Notes under the pieces: model-generated | The model's input: only the letters and a program-made list of their open reading frames with translations | Told to the model about the DNA's origin: nothing | Databases searched by the model: none | Shown: positions 18,056-26,567 of the stretch, piece by piece | How positions within the stretch are numbered: the stretch's first letter is position 1 | Layout of the letters: each line of letters starts with the position of its first letter | Made by a program: the position numbers and the translations under genes | Source: Rhodospirillales bacterium | Lineage (GTDB): Bacteria; Pseudomonadota; Alphaproteobacteria; Acetobacterales; Acetobacteraceae | Assembly (NCBI GenBank): GCA_025359905.1 | Contig: JANYDF010000043.1 | Location: 1-64,000 of the forward strand | Length of the DNA stretch: 64,000 nt | Reading direction: 5' to 3'

Positions 18056-19225
18056 ATGCTCGGTCTGCCACTGCTTGCCCTGGCGATTGCCTCGTTCGGC
18101 ATCGGCACCACGGAATTCATCGTGATGGGCTTGCTGCCCGAATTGTCGGCCGATCTTGGGGTGAGCATTCCCAGTGCTGGCAATCTAGTCACGGGATATG
18201 CGCTCAGTGTGACCTTCGGCGCGCCGCTGGTGGCGCTGGCCACCGCACGGCTGGCGCGCAAGACCACGCTTCTGGGCCTGATCGGCGTGTTCATTCTCGG
18301 CAACGCGCTGTGCGCGATGGCGCCGGGCTACTGGACATTGATGGTGGCCCGCGTCCTCACCGCGCTGTGCCACGGTGCCTTCTTCGGCGTCGGCTCGGTG
18401 GTTGCCACCACCCTGGTGCCACGCGCCCAGCGCAGCCGGGCGATTTCGCTGATGTTCACCGGCCTCACGCTGGCCAATATTCTCGGCGTGCCGCTGGGCA
18501 CCGCATTGGGTCAGGCGGCCGGGTGGCGGATGGCGTTCTGGGCGATTGTGCCAATCGGCTGCTTTGCCGCAGCCGCACTGGCCATCTGGCTGCCGCGCCA
18601 GCCCGCTCCGCAGGGCAACCGGCTGCTCGGCGAATTCGCCGTGCTGCGCCGCAGTCAGGTCATGCTGGCGATGAGCATGAGCGTGCTGTGCTCGGCCAGC
18701 CTATTCACCGTGTTCACCTACATCGCCCCGCTGCTGGAAACGGTGACCGATATTCCGGCAAAAAGCGTCACCACGGTGCTGCTGCTATTCGGGCTGGGCG
18801 TCACGATGGGCAATCTGGCGGGCGGGCGGCTGGCCGACTGGCGGCAAATGCCCGCACTGATCGGCATATTGGCAGCGTACACTCTGATGAGCGTTGTGCT
18901 TGTATTCACCAGCCACGCCGTCGTGCCGGCCGTCATCAGCCTGCTGTTCTGGGGCATGGTGAGCTTTGCCCCGGGGGCGGCGTTGCAAACCCGCGTGGTG
19001 GACTACGCGTTCGAAGCGCCGAATCTGGCCGCCACGCTGAACCAGAGCGCATTTAACCTGGGCAATGCCGCCGGCGCTTGGGCGGGCGGCGCGGCACTCA
19101 CTGCCGGGATGGGTTATGATGGGCTGCCATGGATCGCCGCCGGTTTCACGATGGTTGCCCTGGCGCTGGCGCTGGCATCGGCCAATCTGCAACGCCGCCC
19201 GCGGCTGGCCATGGCCGCCGAGTGA
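18056..19225 (+). CDS. MFS transporter, DHA1 drug-exporter type
   Basis: A 389-residue inner-membrane protein with about 12 hydrophobic segments. The N-terminus FGIGTTEFIVMGLLP and the later GYALSVTFGAPLVAL are typical of the AraJ/CmlR (drug:H+ antiporter 1) group that exports sugars or drugs. ATG 18056 is preferred to the longer in-frame ATG at 17987 because the added residues are not membrane-like and AGGAT precedes 18056. Its last 112 bases overlap antisense with the 3' end of the epimerase gene. The exported compound is unknown. Confidence 0.9.
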   Translation: MLGLPLLALAIASFGIGTTEFIVMGLLPELSADLGVSIPSAGNLVTGYALSVTFGAPLVALATARLARKTTLLGLIGVFILGNALCAMAPGYWTLMVARVLTALCHGAFFGVGSVVATTLVPRAQRSRAISLMFTGLTLANILGVPLGTALGQAAGWRMAFWAIVPIGCFAAAALAIWLPRQPAPQGNRLLGEFAVLRRSQVMLAMSMSVLCSASLFTVFTYIAPLLETVTDIPAKSVTTVLLLFGLGVTMGNLAGGRLADWRQMPALIGILAAYTLMSVVLVFTSHAVVPAVISLLFWGMVSFAPGAALQTRVVDYAFEAPNLAATLNQSAFNLGNAAGAWAGGAALTAGMGYDGLPWIAAGFTMVALALALASANLQRRPRLAMAAE

Positions 19226-20268
19226 TGCGTCCAGCGCAGCGCGGCGCTGAGTTGGCCAGACCGGATCAGCCCAGACAGCGCATGCAACCGAATGGCGGCA
19301 GGCGAGTCGCGGAACCCGGTATCGTTGAACCCGAGGCCGCGCAACCCGTGGATCATCCCGGCAATCGACGTTGCGAGACCAATCTGCGGCTGATGCGCCG
19401 GTGCGAGGGCGCGAAATAGACTGAAATCCGCCCGATACGACCGCCGGTCGGGCGGTGCGGCGGCGTTGATCTGCACGGTGGTGCCCGGCAACGCGGCGGC
19501 AACGGCGTTTGCCAGGCCAGCGACCTGATGGTTACCCGCGTCGGACCCGGTATTGACCACCAGAAACGGTCCGCCTTGGGCCATGGGCCGGCCAACCGCC
19601 CAAGCGATAGCGCGGGCCATGTCCTGCACATCGATCAACGGCCGCCACGGCGAACCATCGCTGAGCACATCGATGCGCCCGCCGGTCAGAGCGCTTGCGA
19701 CGAAATCGTTCAGCACCAAATCCAGCCGGGGCCGCGCCGACATGCCACATGCCGTGGCGAAGCGCAGACAGGTGACAATCATGCCGTCGGCGCTCAGGCG
19801 GCGCAGCCCAGCTTCGGCGCACAGCTTGGAGCTCGCATAGGCCGTCAAAGGCTGCGCGGCGTCATCCTCCCGCCGCGCCGCAACGCCGCCCGCGCCATAC
19901 ACACTGCAACTGGAGGCAAACACGAAATGCCGCACGCCGGCGGCAGCCGCCAACGCAGCGAGGCGCAGGCTGGCAGCACGGTTGATCGAGTCGGTCATTG
20001 CAGCGAATTGCGTGCCGAGTGGGTCATTGGAAACAGCGGCCAGATGCACCACGGCGTCCACACCGCGCAGCAGGCTAAGATCGATGTCGCGCACATCACC
20101 GCTGCGCTGCATCACCCGTGCCGCCGCGAGCGCCTGCGGTACCGTGAGGCAGCTGGTGAACCAACCAGCGTCAAAGCCAATCAGCGCGGCATCGGGCCAG
20201 TCCTGCCGCAGCCGCGCCGATACAGCGGGGCCGACGTACCCAAGATTGCCCGTGATCAAAATGCGCAT
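19114..20268 (-). CDS. NAD-dependent epimerase/dehydratase (extended SDR)
   Basis: A 384-residue extended SDR. The cofactor motif TGNLGYVG lies at 6-13. The catalytic triad is seen as SSCSVY (119-124) and Y144-x3-K148, so it should act on a nucleotide sugar in the cytosol. ATG 20268 with AAGG about 9 bases upstream is chosen over a 96-residue longer frame that would run into the divergent rfbC. The last 40 or so residues are basic and low in conservation, and overlap the MFS gene by 112 bases. The divergent neighbour rfbC-like gene suggests a deoxysugar or surface-polysaccharide pathway. Confidence 0.87.
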   Translation of the reverse strand: MRILITGNLGYVGPAVSARLRQDWPDAALIGFDAGWFTSCLTVPQALAAARVMQRSGDVRDIDLSLLRGVDAVVHLAAVSNDPLGTQFAAMTDSINRAASLRLAALAAAAGVRHFVFASSCSVYGAGGVAARREDDAAQPLTAYASSKLCAEAGLRRLSADGMIVTCLRFATACGMSARPRLDLVLNDFVASALTGGRIDVLSDGSPWRPLIDVQDMARAIAWAVGRPMAQGGPFLVVNTGSDAGNHQVAGLANAVAAALPGTTVQINAAAPPDRRSYRADFSLFRALAPAHQPQIGLATSIAGMIHGLRGLGFNDTGFRDSPAAIRLHALSGLIRSGQLSAALRWTHHSAAMASRGRRCRLADASASARATIVKPAAIHGSPS

Positions 20269-20352
20269 CGTTAACCTTGCGTGAACCAAAGCCAGTGCAC
20301 TGAGGCTGGCAGGTGAATATTGCCGCCGGGTAAACGCCGGGTTGGGGGGCGG

Positions 20353-20946
20353 ATGCGCTTCGATGCGACCAGCATCGCCGGGCTTTGGTTGCTGCGGCAG
20401 GACAGCGCCGCCGATCAGCGCGGCAGCTTCAGCCGGTTGTTCTGCGCCGAAAGCTTCGCGGCGCACGGCCTGTGCACTGCGGTGGCGCAGACCAGCCTGT
20501 CGCTCACCCGCCGCGCCGGAACGCTGCGCGGCCTGCATTTCCAGCGCCCGCCGCACGCCGAAGCCAAGCTGGTGTGCTGCCTGCGTGGCGCGCTGTTCGA
20601 CGTGGTGGCCGATTTGCGCGCCGGATCGGCAACCTACCGGCGCTGGGCCGCGTTTGAACTGTCAGCCGGCGACGGGCAGGCGCTGGCGATTCCACCGGGC
20701 TGCGCGCACGGCTTCCTCACCCTGCGCGGCAACACCCAGGTGCTGTATCAGATGTCGCACACCTACGCGCCAAGCCACGCAGACGGCATCCGCTACAATG
20801 ATCCAGCCCTTGGCGTGGTCTGGCCCCGCCAGCCCAGCGTGGTGGCGGCGCGACTTGGCTTGGCCGCTGCTCGGCCCGTCATGAACGGAAACGGGCGCCA
20901 ACCGGCGCCCGTTCCAATCAGTTCGCCAAGGCGGCCGCGCGATTAA
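20353..20946 (+). CDS. rfbC: dTDP-4-dehydrorhamnose 3,5-epimerase
   Basis: A 197-residue RmlC-type cupin that epimerises C3 and C5 of dTDP-4-keto-6-deoxyglucose in dTDP-L-rhamnose synthesis. Conserved blocks are DQRGSFSRLF (21-30), TLRGLHFQ with catalytic H62, and PPGCAHGF (114-121) with H119 and Y132. ATG 20353 is favoured over 20320 since GGGGGG lies just upstream. It is divergent from the nucleotide-sugar epimerase across 84 bases. rfbA, rfbB and rfbD are not in the window. Its stop shares TTAA with the cold-shock gene's stop on the other strand. Confidence 0.92.
   Translation: MRFDATSIAGLWLLRQDSAADQRGSFSRLFCAESFAAHGLCTAVAQTSLSLTRRAGTLRGLHFQRPPHAEAKLVCCLRGALFDVVADLRAGSATYRRWAAFELSAGDGQALAIPPGCAHGFLTLRGNTQVLYQMSHTYAPSHADGIRYNDPALGVVWPRQPSVVAARLGLAAARPVMNGNGRQPAPVPISSPRRPRD
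20890..20913 (-). terminator. Hairpin inside the rfbC 3' end, candidate terminator of the cold-shock gene
   Basis: AACGGGCGCC (20890-20899) and GGCGCCCGTT (20904-20913) form a perfect 10-bp stem with a 4-base loop. On the minus strand it lies 30 bases after the cold-shock stop. Only a short T-rich tail follows, so this is a weak terminator call. It also falls in the last 20 codons of rfbC. Confidence 0.45.
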
Positions 20947-21596
20947 TCAACCGCGACGGACGATGCCTCGGGGCCCTTCTTGCCCTGCACGACCTGCATC
21001 CGAACCGCCTGCCCTTCGGACAGGCTCGGAATGCCGCCACGCTCCAGCGCCGTGGCATGGACGAACACGTCCTTGCCGCCAGTGTCGGGGGCCACGAAGC
21101 CGAAGCCCTTCTGCGCGTTGTACCACTTCACGGTGCCGCGCACTTCCTGGCCGCCGCCAGCGCTGGCGCTGTATCCGTAGTCGCCACCACCGCCGCCGCC
21201 CATCGGCGCGCGCGGAGGCGCACGGCGCGGCGCCTGGGCCGGCGCCTCACCCTCACGGATGTCAGTGACTTCCATCACCTGCGGGCCTTTGGCGCCCTGG
21301 CCGAGCCGCACCTTCAGTTTGGCGCCTGGGTTGACCGACTGCGCGCCGGCCCCAGACAGCACACTGACGTGCAAGAACGCGTCACCCGAGCCGTCGGACA
21401 CTTCGACAAAGCCGAAGCCCTTCTCGGAATTGAACCATTTTACGACGGCTTCCACCTCAGGACCGCCGGCGCTGGTGGCTTGGCGGGGCGGCGGATATGA
21501 ACTGGGCGGGGGTGCCCAGCGCGGCTCCTGCGGAACGTCGTCGTCGAATCCGCGCTTCCGGGTCGGGCGCTGTCGCCAGCTGTCGGGCTTAGCCAT
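20943..21596 (-). CDS. Double cold-shock-domain protein
   Basis: A 217-residue protein with two cold-shock domains, about residues 48-112 and 152-217. Each has RNP1 (KGFGFV at 59-64 and again near 169) and RNP2-like FLHVSVL / FVHATAL. They are joined by a Pro/Ala/Arg-rich linker containing a run of six Gly. Double-CSD proteins bind single-stranded RNA or DNA and are typical of alphaproteobacteria, where they act as RNA chaperones during stress. ATG 21596 is preferred to 21638 because MAKPDS is the usual start and GAGAGCACGAG lies before it. Its stop shares TTAA with the convergent rfbC. Confidence 0.93.
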   Translation of the reverse strand: MAKPDSWRQRPTRKRGFDDDVPQEPRWAPPPSSYPPPRQATSAGGPEVEAVVKWFNSEKGFGFVEVSDGSGDAFLHVSVLSGAGAQSVNPGAKLKVRLGQGAKGPQVMEVTDIREGEAPAQAPRRAPPRAPMGGGGGGDYGYSASAGGGQEVRGTVKWYNAQKGFGFVAPDTGGKDVFVHATALERGGIPSLSEGQAVRMQVVQGKKGPEASSVAVD

Positions 21597-21852
21597 CTCG
21601 TGCTCTCGCAATGCATCAATATCGCACCTTAGCGGCACAGTGCCACGTCGTCACCGGGGTGCGGTGACGTATCAAGCATGCGAACGGCAGTGCCGACAAC
21701 CGGCAATCGCATCTCTTGCGCCCCAGAGTGAGCGTTCTGCGGCCTGGGAGCAAAAAAACTGCGGGCGCGCCCGCTGGACACGTTAAAGTTCTTGTTTTGT
21801 TCAATCGTCGCCGCTACGGTGCCTGAGACCGAAAGGTGAACAGGGGCATACC

Positions 21853-22128
21853 ATGCAGTGCAACCAGTGTGGCGACAAGACCCAGCCGGAAACCGTTGTG
21901 CGCATCACGCGCAGCTTCGGCGGCACAACCGCGCTGCGGACGCAGGGCTGGTATTGTTGGAACTGCAAGACGAGCCTTTGCACCCAAGCCGCCCCGGTGG
22001 CGGACATGCGGCGTTCCAGCGGCTGGGGCACGTGGCTGCACGCCACGCTCAGCCGGATGGCGCCGCCGTCCGACTCGATCACCCAGCGCGGCACTTGGCA
22101 GGCAGCCGGGCGATATGTTGCGTCATAA
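21853..22128 (+). CDS. Small zinc-ribbon-like protein
   Basis: A 91-residue protein with Cys pairs at C3/C6 and C35/C38 plus C43, forming a likely zinc ribbon (MQCNQCGDK and WYCWNCKTSLC). AGGGG at 21842-21846 gives a proper ribosome site for ATG 21853. Function is unknown; such small zinc ribbons bind nucleic acid or protein partners. It is a single gene, 139 bases ahead of the MucR-type regulator frame. Confidence 0.65.
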   Translation: MQCNQCGDKTQPETVVRITRSFGGTTALRTQGWYCWNCKTSLCTQAAPVADMRRSSGWGTWLHATLSRMAPPSDSITQRGTWQAAGRYVAS

Positions 22129-22287
22129 CCAGTTCTACACGTTCTGTTGGCCGCGTAGGCCACGCGGCAATAGATAGGCCAAAGATTCTTCGCCGCAGCG
22201 GGCGCCAATTACGCCTTCGCTCGTTTTATTGGATTGGCAGCGCCGAAAAGCAGAATATAATGGGACATGTACGATTCGCAGGAAAAA

Positions 22288-22788
22288 ATGAGCGACACGT
22301 CTTCCCGGGCGCAAGTCCTTGGCCTTACGGCCCAAATCGTATCGGCCCATGTATCGCATAACGCGGTCCGCGCCGATGCAGTTCCCGCATTGATCCAATC
22401 GGTTTATGCCACGTTGTCGACAGTCGGCGCCGAACCGGTGCAGGCTGAAAAGCAGCAGCCGGCGGTGCCGATCAAGCGGTCGGTGTTCCCCGACTATATC
22501 GTCTGCCTTGAGGACGGAAAAAAGCTGAAGATGCTGAAACGGCATCTCCAGACGTCCTATGGCATGTCGCCGGAACAGTACCGCGAGCGTTGGGGTCTGT
22601 CCGCCGATTATCCGATGGTCGCGCCGAATTACGCCGAGCGCCGGTCGGATTTGGCCAAGAAGATTGGTCTTGGCCGCAAGCGCGCCGCACCGGAAATCGT
22701 ACCGGAACCAGTGGTCGAAGCGCCGCCACCGCCGCCGCCCGCAGCCCCCGCCAAGCGGGGCCGCAAGCCGAAGGTCGCCGGAAGCTAA
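22288..22788 (+). CDS. Ros/MucR-family transcriptional regulator
   Basis: A 166-residue MucR-type regulator. The DNA-binding core at about 62-130 (SVFPDYIVCLEDGKKLKMLK, then WGLSADYPMVAPNY and LAKKIGLGR) is near-canonical. C73, D76 and H86 occupy zinc-ligand positions, but the second His position is Tyr91, so the site may not bind zinc as classical Ros does. The C-terminus is a Pro/Ala/Lys tail ending in KRGRKPKVAGS. MucR proteins bind AT-rich DNA and silence surface-polysaccharide, motility and stress genes. A strong terminator follows. ATG 22288 fits the family better than 22267. Confidence 0.9.
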   Translation: MSDTSSRAQVLGLTAQIVSAHVSHNAVRADAVPALIQSVYATLSTVGAEPVQAEKQQPAVPIKRSVFPDYIVCLEDGKKLKMLKRHLQTSYGMSPEQYRERWGLSADYPMVAPNYAERRSDLAKKIGLGRKRAAPEIVPEPVVEAPPPPPPAAPAKRGRKPKVAGS

Positions 22789-22805
22789 GGCCTAAGCTAT
22801 CAGAA

Positions 22806-22842
22806 AAGGGCGGTGGCGTGAAAACGCCACCGCCCTTTTTTT
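22806..22842 (+). terminator. Rho-independent terminator after the mucR-type gene
   Basis: AAGGGCGGTGGCGT (22806-22819) and ACGCCACCGCCCTT (22824-22837) give a perfect 14-bp stem with a GAAA tetraloop, followed by Ts through 22842. Confidence 0.95.
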
Positions 22843-23144
22843 GTCTACGGCCAGGCACGGCTCCTCCAGCGCAACGCGGCATCACCAAGCGCCATGGCGG
22901 AACTGCGAGACAATACTTCATCAATCCACCATCAATTTCTAATCAATGCCACGCTATTTCGCGCGAATTTTGCCACATATAACTTCAACACGCGCAGTTG
23001 TTTCTCGGCCGTTGTTTCATTGACCGATAAAATGGGTGCTGATAGCATTATCGCCTCGCTTCTATTACTACCCCTCAAGGTGTTGGCGATGCCGGGGAAC
23101 GCTGCGGTAACCGGGTGGCGGCTGGTGCATTTTGGCAAAACGCG
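22843..23144. other. AT-rich intergenic region
   Basis: No gene is supported. The stretch 22920-23075 is clearly richer in A and T than its neighbours and lies just after a MucR-type gene, so it may hold promoter or MucR-binding sites for the glycosyltransferase-like gene at 23145. Nothing more specific is seen. Confidence 0.4.
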
Positions 23145-24548
23145 ATGAACGCCGGACCGCCCGGTCTGCGGCGCATCACACTCGCCTCCCGGGCACGCCT
23201 GATGACCGAACGGGCCAGCGCCGTGCTGGCGGGAATTTGGCCGCACGCCAACCTTTCCGCGGCCGACCCTCCGGCCGGACCAGCGTTGTCGCCGCGACAA
23301 TTGACCCGTGGCCTCGCAAGACGAACCCGGGCGGCCGCCCTCGCCCGGCTCAATCGGCTGCCTTGTTTCCAGGCGGCCGACTACGCCGCACTCAATCCCG
23401 ACGTTGAAGCGGCCGGGTTCGATGCAGCATTTCATGCACTTTTTATTGGCGCCATCGAAGGCCGCCAGTTATTCCGCCGCGATCGGCTGGCGCGCGCGCT
23501 CGGCGGCTTGAATGGCTTTGCGGTTTGCCAAACCGCCCCGCCGCAACAGCCGGTGCCTGTTGGCATTTATGTGAGCAGCCTCGGCAATGTGTTCATGCAG
23601 GACATTGCCCGCGATCTGGCGGATTGCCTCGCCGCCGCCGGGGTGCCAGTGACATTGCGCGATGAGGCGGCCCCCGCCGCACGCCGTCCGCCTTTCAACA
23701 TCTTCGTTGCCCCGCACGAGTTCTTTGCACTCGGGCGCGGTCCGGCCTGGGTGCGCGATGACGTGGTGAGCACGGCGGTGATGCTCAACACCGAGCAGGC
23801 GCAAACACCTTGGTTTGCCACCGCACTGCCGTTCCTGTTGGCCGCGCGCGGCGTCATCGACCTGTCGGCGCAGCATACGGCTCTGTTTGCCAACGCCGGA
23901 ATTCCGGCACACCACGCAACGCCGGTGCCCGCCCGCAGCCTGCCGCGTCTCAATTCCGCCGTGCGGGCGCATCCGCTGTACCGTGCGCTCCCAGACGCCG
24001 CCTTGCTGGCCGCCGACCCCGCCGCGCCGCTGACGGCGCGGCCGCTCGACATCGCGTTTTTCGGCGGCCATACCCCGGATCGTGAGGCGTGGCATGCGCG
24101 CAACACGGCGTTCCTTGCCAGTTACAACACGTTCTTCTACGACCGCCGCCAAGGCGATGGCCCGCTGCGCGCCGGCACGCCGGACGGCGCATTATCCGCC
24201 CTTGCCAGCCATGTCTGCGGGCACAGCAAGCTGCTGCTTAATCTGCACCGCGACGAGTTCGGCTATTTTGAATGGCATCGTATTGTCCGGCTCGGCATGG
24301 CCTCCGGATGCGTGGTGGTCTCCGAACCCTGCCCGCCCCATCCGGTGTTGCTCCCCGGTGTGCATTTCTTTGCCGCGGCGGCACGGCAAATCCCCGATCT
24401 GATCGAGTGGCTGCTGCGCTCCGAAGATGGCCGCCAGCGCGCGCAGGAAGTGCAGGAAGCCGCCGCCGACGCGCTGGCTTACGCGCTCGACCCTGCCTGC
24501 ACCGGGCACGCGCTGATGGCGTTTCTGCTTCAAGCGGCCAGCAGATGA
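23145..24548 (+). CDS. Glycosyltransferase-like protein of unknown function
   Basis: A 467-residue protein. The C-terminal 120 residues (HRDEFGYFEWHRIVRLGMAS, then CPPHPVLLPGVHFF) resemble the nucleotide-sugar-binding half of GT-B glycosyltransferases. The first 100 residues are basic and helical, with a segment YAALNPDVEAAGFDAAFHAL resembling the short N-terminal repeats found in some multi-domain glycosyltransferases. ATG 23145 is chosen, but GTG 23115 in frame is possible. Its stop overlaps the next gene's ATG by 4 bases, so the two glycosyltransferase-like genes are translationally coupled. The acceptor is unknown. Confidence 0.7.
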   Translation: MNAGPPGLRRITLASRARLMTERASAVLAGIWPHANLSAADPPAGPALSPRQLTRGLARRTRAAALARLNRLPCFQAADYAALNPDVEAAGFDAAFHALFIGAIEGRQLFRRDRLARALGGLNGFAVCQTAPPQQPVPVGIYVSSLGNVFMQDIARDLADCLAAAGVPVTLRDEAAPAARRPPFNIFVAPHEFFALGRGPAWVRDDVVSTAVMLNTEQAQTPWFATALPFLLAARGVIDLSAQHTALFANAGIPAHHATPVPARSLPRLNSAVRAHPLYRALPDAALLAADPAAPLTARPLDIAFFGGHTPDREAWHARNTAFLASYNTFFYDRRQGDGPLRAGTPDGALSALASHVCGHSKLLLNLHRDEFGYFEWHRIVRLGMASGCVVVSEPCPPHPVLLPGVHFFAAAARQIPDLIEWLLRSEDGRQRAQEVQEAAADALAYALDPACTGHALMAFLLQAASR

Positions 24549-25306
24549 TCAATCCGGTCTGCGTCGATACCGTGCTGAAGCACGCCGGTGCCGCTCCGGG
24601 TGGCGATGATTTGGTTTCTATCGCCGTCAGTCTGCATAACTATGGCCGCTTCCTGCCGGAATGCCTGGAGTCAGTTGCCGCCCAGTTGCATGGTCCGCTG
24701 GAACTCATCGTGGTCGACGACGCCTCGGCCAAGGATGACTCGCTCGCCGTGGCGCAGGCCTGGATGGCCGCCAACAGCCAGCGTTTTGTCCGCACCCTAT
24801 TACTGCGCCATCGGCGCAACCAAGGCTTGGCGCAAACCCGCAATACCGCATTTGCCGCTGCGCATGCCGCTTATGTGTTTGTGCTGGACGCCGACAATGC
24901 CTTGTATCCGCGCGCCATCGGCCGGATGCACAGTGTTGCCCGCCGCGAGGCCGCCGCCGCCGCATACTGCCAGTTGGAGTTTTTCGGCAACCAAAGCTGC
25001 CTGGGTCATGCCGATGTGTGGGACAGCCGGCGTTTGCAGCGCGGCAACTACATCGACGCAATGGCGCTGGTGAATAAGCGCGCCTGGCACGACGCAGGCG
25101 GCTACACACATCTGGAAGGCGGCTGGGACGACTATGATTTCTGGTGCAAATTCGCCGGACAGGGACTGAGCGCCCTCTATATCCCCGAAACGCTTTGCCG
25201 CTACCGCGTCCATGACGGCTCGATGCTGCGCACCGAACACGCCGCGCACAGCGAACGGCTGGCGGTGCAAATGTCGCTCCGCCATCCGTGGCTGCGTCTT
25301 GGTTAG
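24545..25306 (+). CDS. Glycosyltransferase family 2
   Basis: A 253-residue GT-A enzyme. The hallmark VSIAVSLHNYGRFLPECLES (24-43), VVDDAS (56-61) and VFVLDADNALYP with the DxD-like metal motif are all present. It ends with YIPETLCRYRVHDGSML, common in the family. It should transfer a sugar from a nucleotide-sugar donor at the cytosolic face of the membrane. It overlaps the preceding gene by 4 bases, and its stop overlaps by 4 bases with the convergent FAD oxidoreductase. Likely part of surface glycan synthesis. Confidence 0.9.
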   Translation: MINPVCVDTVLKHAGAAPGGDDLVSIAVSLHNYGRFLPECLESVAAQLHGPLELIVVDDASAKDDSLAVAQAWMAANSQRFVRTLLLRHRRNQGLAQTRNTAFAAAHAAYVFVLDADNALYPRAIGRMHSVARREAAAAAYCQLEFFGNQSCLGHADVWDSRRLQRGNYIDAMALVNKRAWHDAGGYTHLEGGWDDYDFWCKFAGQGLSALYIPETLCRYRVHDGSMLRTEHAAHSERLAVQMSLRHPWLRLG

Positions 25307-26472
25307 ACGATGTTCTTTTCCCACATCGGCGTGTTGTCGATCAGCCGCTGCCAGCCAAGCGGCGACAAATCGAGCGTGGTGAAGCCGCCGTGCGCCACCA
25401 ATTCGGCCACGCCGCGCCCACTGGCCGGGGAATGCTGCATGCCGTGGCCACTGAAACCGGCGGCGAACACCACGTTCGGCACCGCCGGATGGCGGCCGAC
25501 AATGCCGTTGTGGTCGAACAGATTCAGTTCGTAATACCCGGCCCAGGAACTGGTGATCTTCACCGACTCGAAGGCCGGCACCCGGTGCGCCAGCGCGGGC
25601 CAGACGTAGTCGAAGAACATGTCCTCGGTCACCAGCAGCGGCGGCTCATCCGGGTCCGGCTCGCCTGCCTCCGGCGAGCGGCCGGACAGGAAGAACGCGC
25701 CTTCCTGGCGGAACCAGTTGCCAGTCGGGTCGATCACCAGCGGGCAGCCGGGCAGCGGCTCGCGGCAGGAAATCACGTACACCATGCGCTTGCGCGGCAC
25801 GACCGGCATATCGATGCCGAGGAATCCGGCGACCTTGCCCGACCATGCGCCGGCGCTCACCACGGCGGTGTCGCAGTCCAGCACTTCGCCATTGCCCAAC
25901 TGCACGCCTGTCACGCGCTCACCCTGGCGCACGAAGCCGGTGCATTCCTCGGCCACGTAGCGCACGCCGAGGGCACGAGCCTTGCGGCGCAGCGCCTGCA
26001 ACATGCCGGGACCGTCGAACGAGCCTTCGCCGGTTACGCCGAATGCGCCCAGCGCCAGCCCCTCGGTGGATATCCACGGGAACCGCGCCGTGATCCCGGC
26101 CGGGTCCAGCAACGCGATATTCGCCCCGTGTTCGCATTGCAGCGCATGGTTTTCGCGCAGCACGCTGGCCCCGGACTCGCTGGCCAGGAACAGATAGCCG
26201 TGTTCCTTAAAGCCCAGCACCGGCCCCTGCCCGTCCACCGCCAGCGCGGTATCGGCAGCGCGGATGAAGTTCAGCCCATATTGCGACATATGGATACTAA
26301 CCGGCGTGGAAAACTGCTGCCGGATCCCGCTGGCCGACAGCATCGACGACGCACGCGCGTAAGTCGGGTCACGCTCCGCCACCACGATCTCGCCGCGAAA
26401 ATTCGGGTCGCTGGCAAGATGATAGGCGGCCGAACTGCCAATCGCGCCGCCGCCGACAATGACAACTTTCAT
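25303..26472 (-). CDS. FAD-dependent amino-acid oxidoreductase (DAO family)
   Basis: A 389-residue DAO-fold flavoprotein. The ADP-binding motif VVIVGGGAIGSSAAYHLA is at 3-20. The C-terminal FAD-contact region reads NVVFAAGFSGHGMQHSPASG. These enzymes oxidise amines of amino acids such as sarcosine, proline, glycine or D-amino acids. ATG 26472 is preferred to 26478, because AAAGGA lies 5 bases before it. It is divergent from the polar amino-acid ABC transporter, and the OCD family gene in that operon could reduce the resulting imine. Substrate is unknown. Confidence 0.9.
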   Translation of the reverse strand: MKVVIVGGGAIGSSAAYHLASDPNFRGEIVVAERDPTYARASSMLSASGIRQQFSTPVSIHMSQYGLNFIRAADTALAVDGQGPVLGFKEHGYLFLASESGASVLRENHALQCEHGANIALLDPAGITARFPWISTEGLALGAFGVTGEGSFDGPGMLQALRRKARALGVRYVAEECTGFVRQGERVTGVQLGNGEVLDCDTAVVSAGAWSGKVAGFLGIDMPVVPRKRMVYVISCREPLPGCPLVIDPTGNWFRQEGAFFLSGRSPEAGEPDPDEPPLLVTEDMFFDYVWPALAHRVPAFESVKITSSWAGYYELNLFDHNGIVGRHPAVPNVVFAAGFSGHGMQHSPASGRGVAELVAHGGFTTLDLSPLGWQRLIDNTPMWEKNIV

Positions 26473-26567
26473 AGGCATCCTTTAATGCGGCGCGCCGCCT
26501 CTTCTTAGCGCTCAGATTTTGGTGCAAAGTCTCGCCGCACTCAACAGCCGCCCTCCAGGAGCTCCGC

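Noticed and set aside
17953-19056. Alternative plus-strand frame over the MFS gene
   Set aside because: Shadow frame; the in-frame product lacks membrane segments, while the 18056 frame gives about 12.
20268-20556. N-terminal extension of the epimerase to 20556
   Set aside because: It would overlap the divergent rfbC by about 200 bases, and adds unstructured residues before the Rossmann motif.
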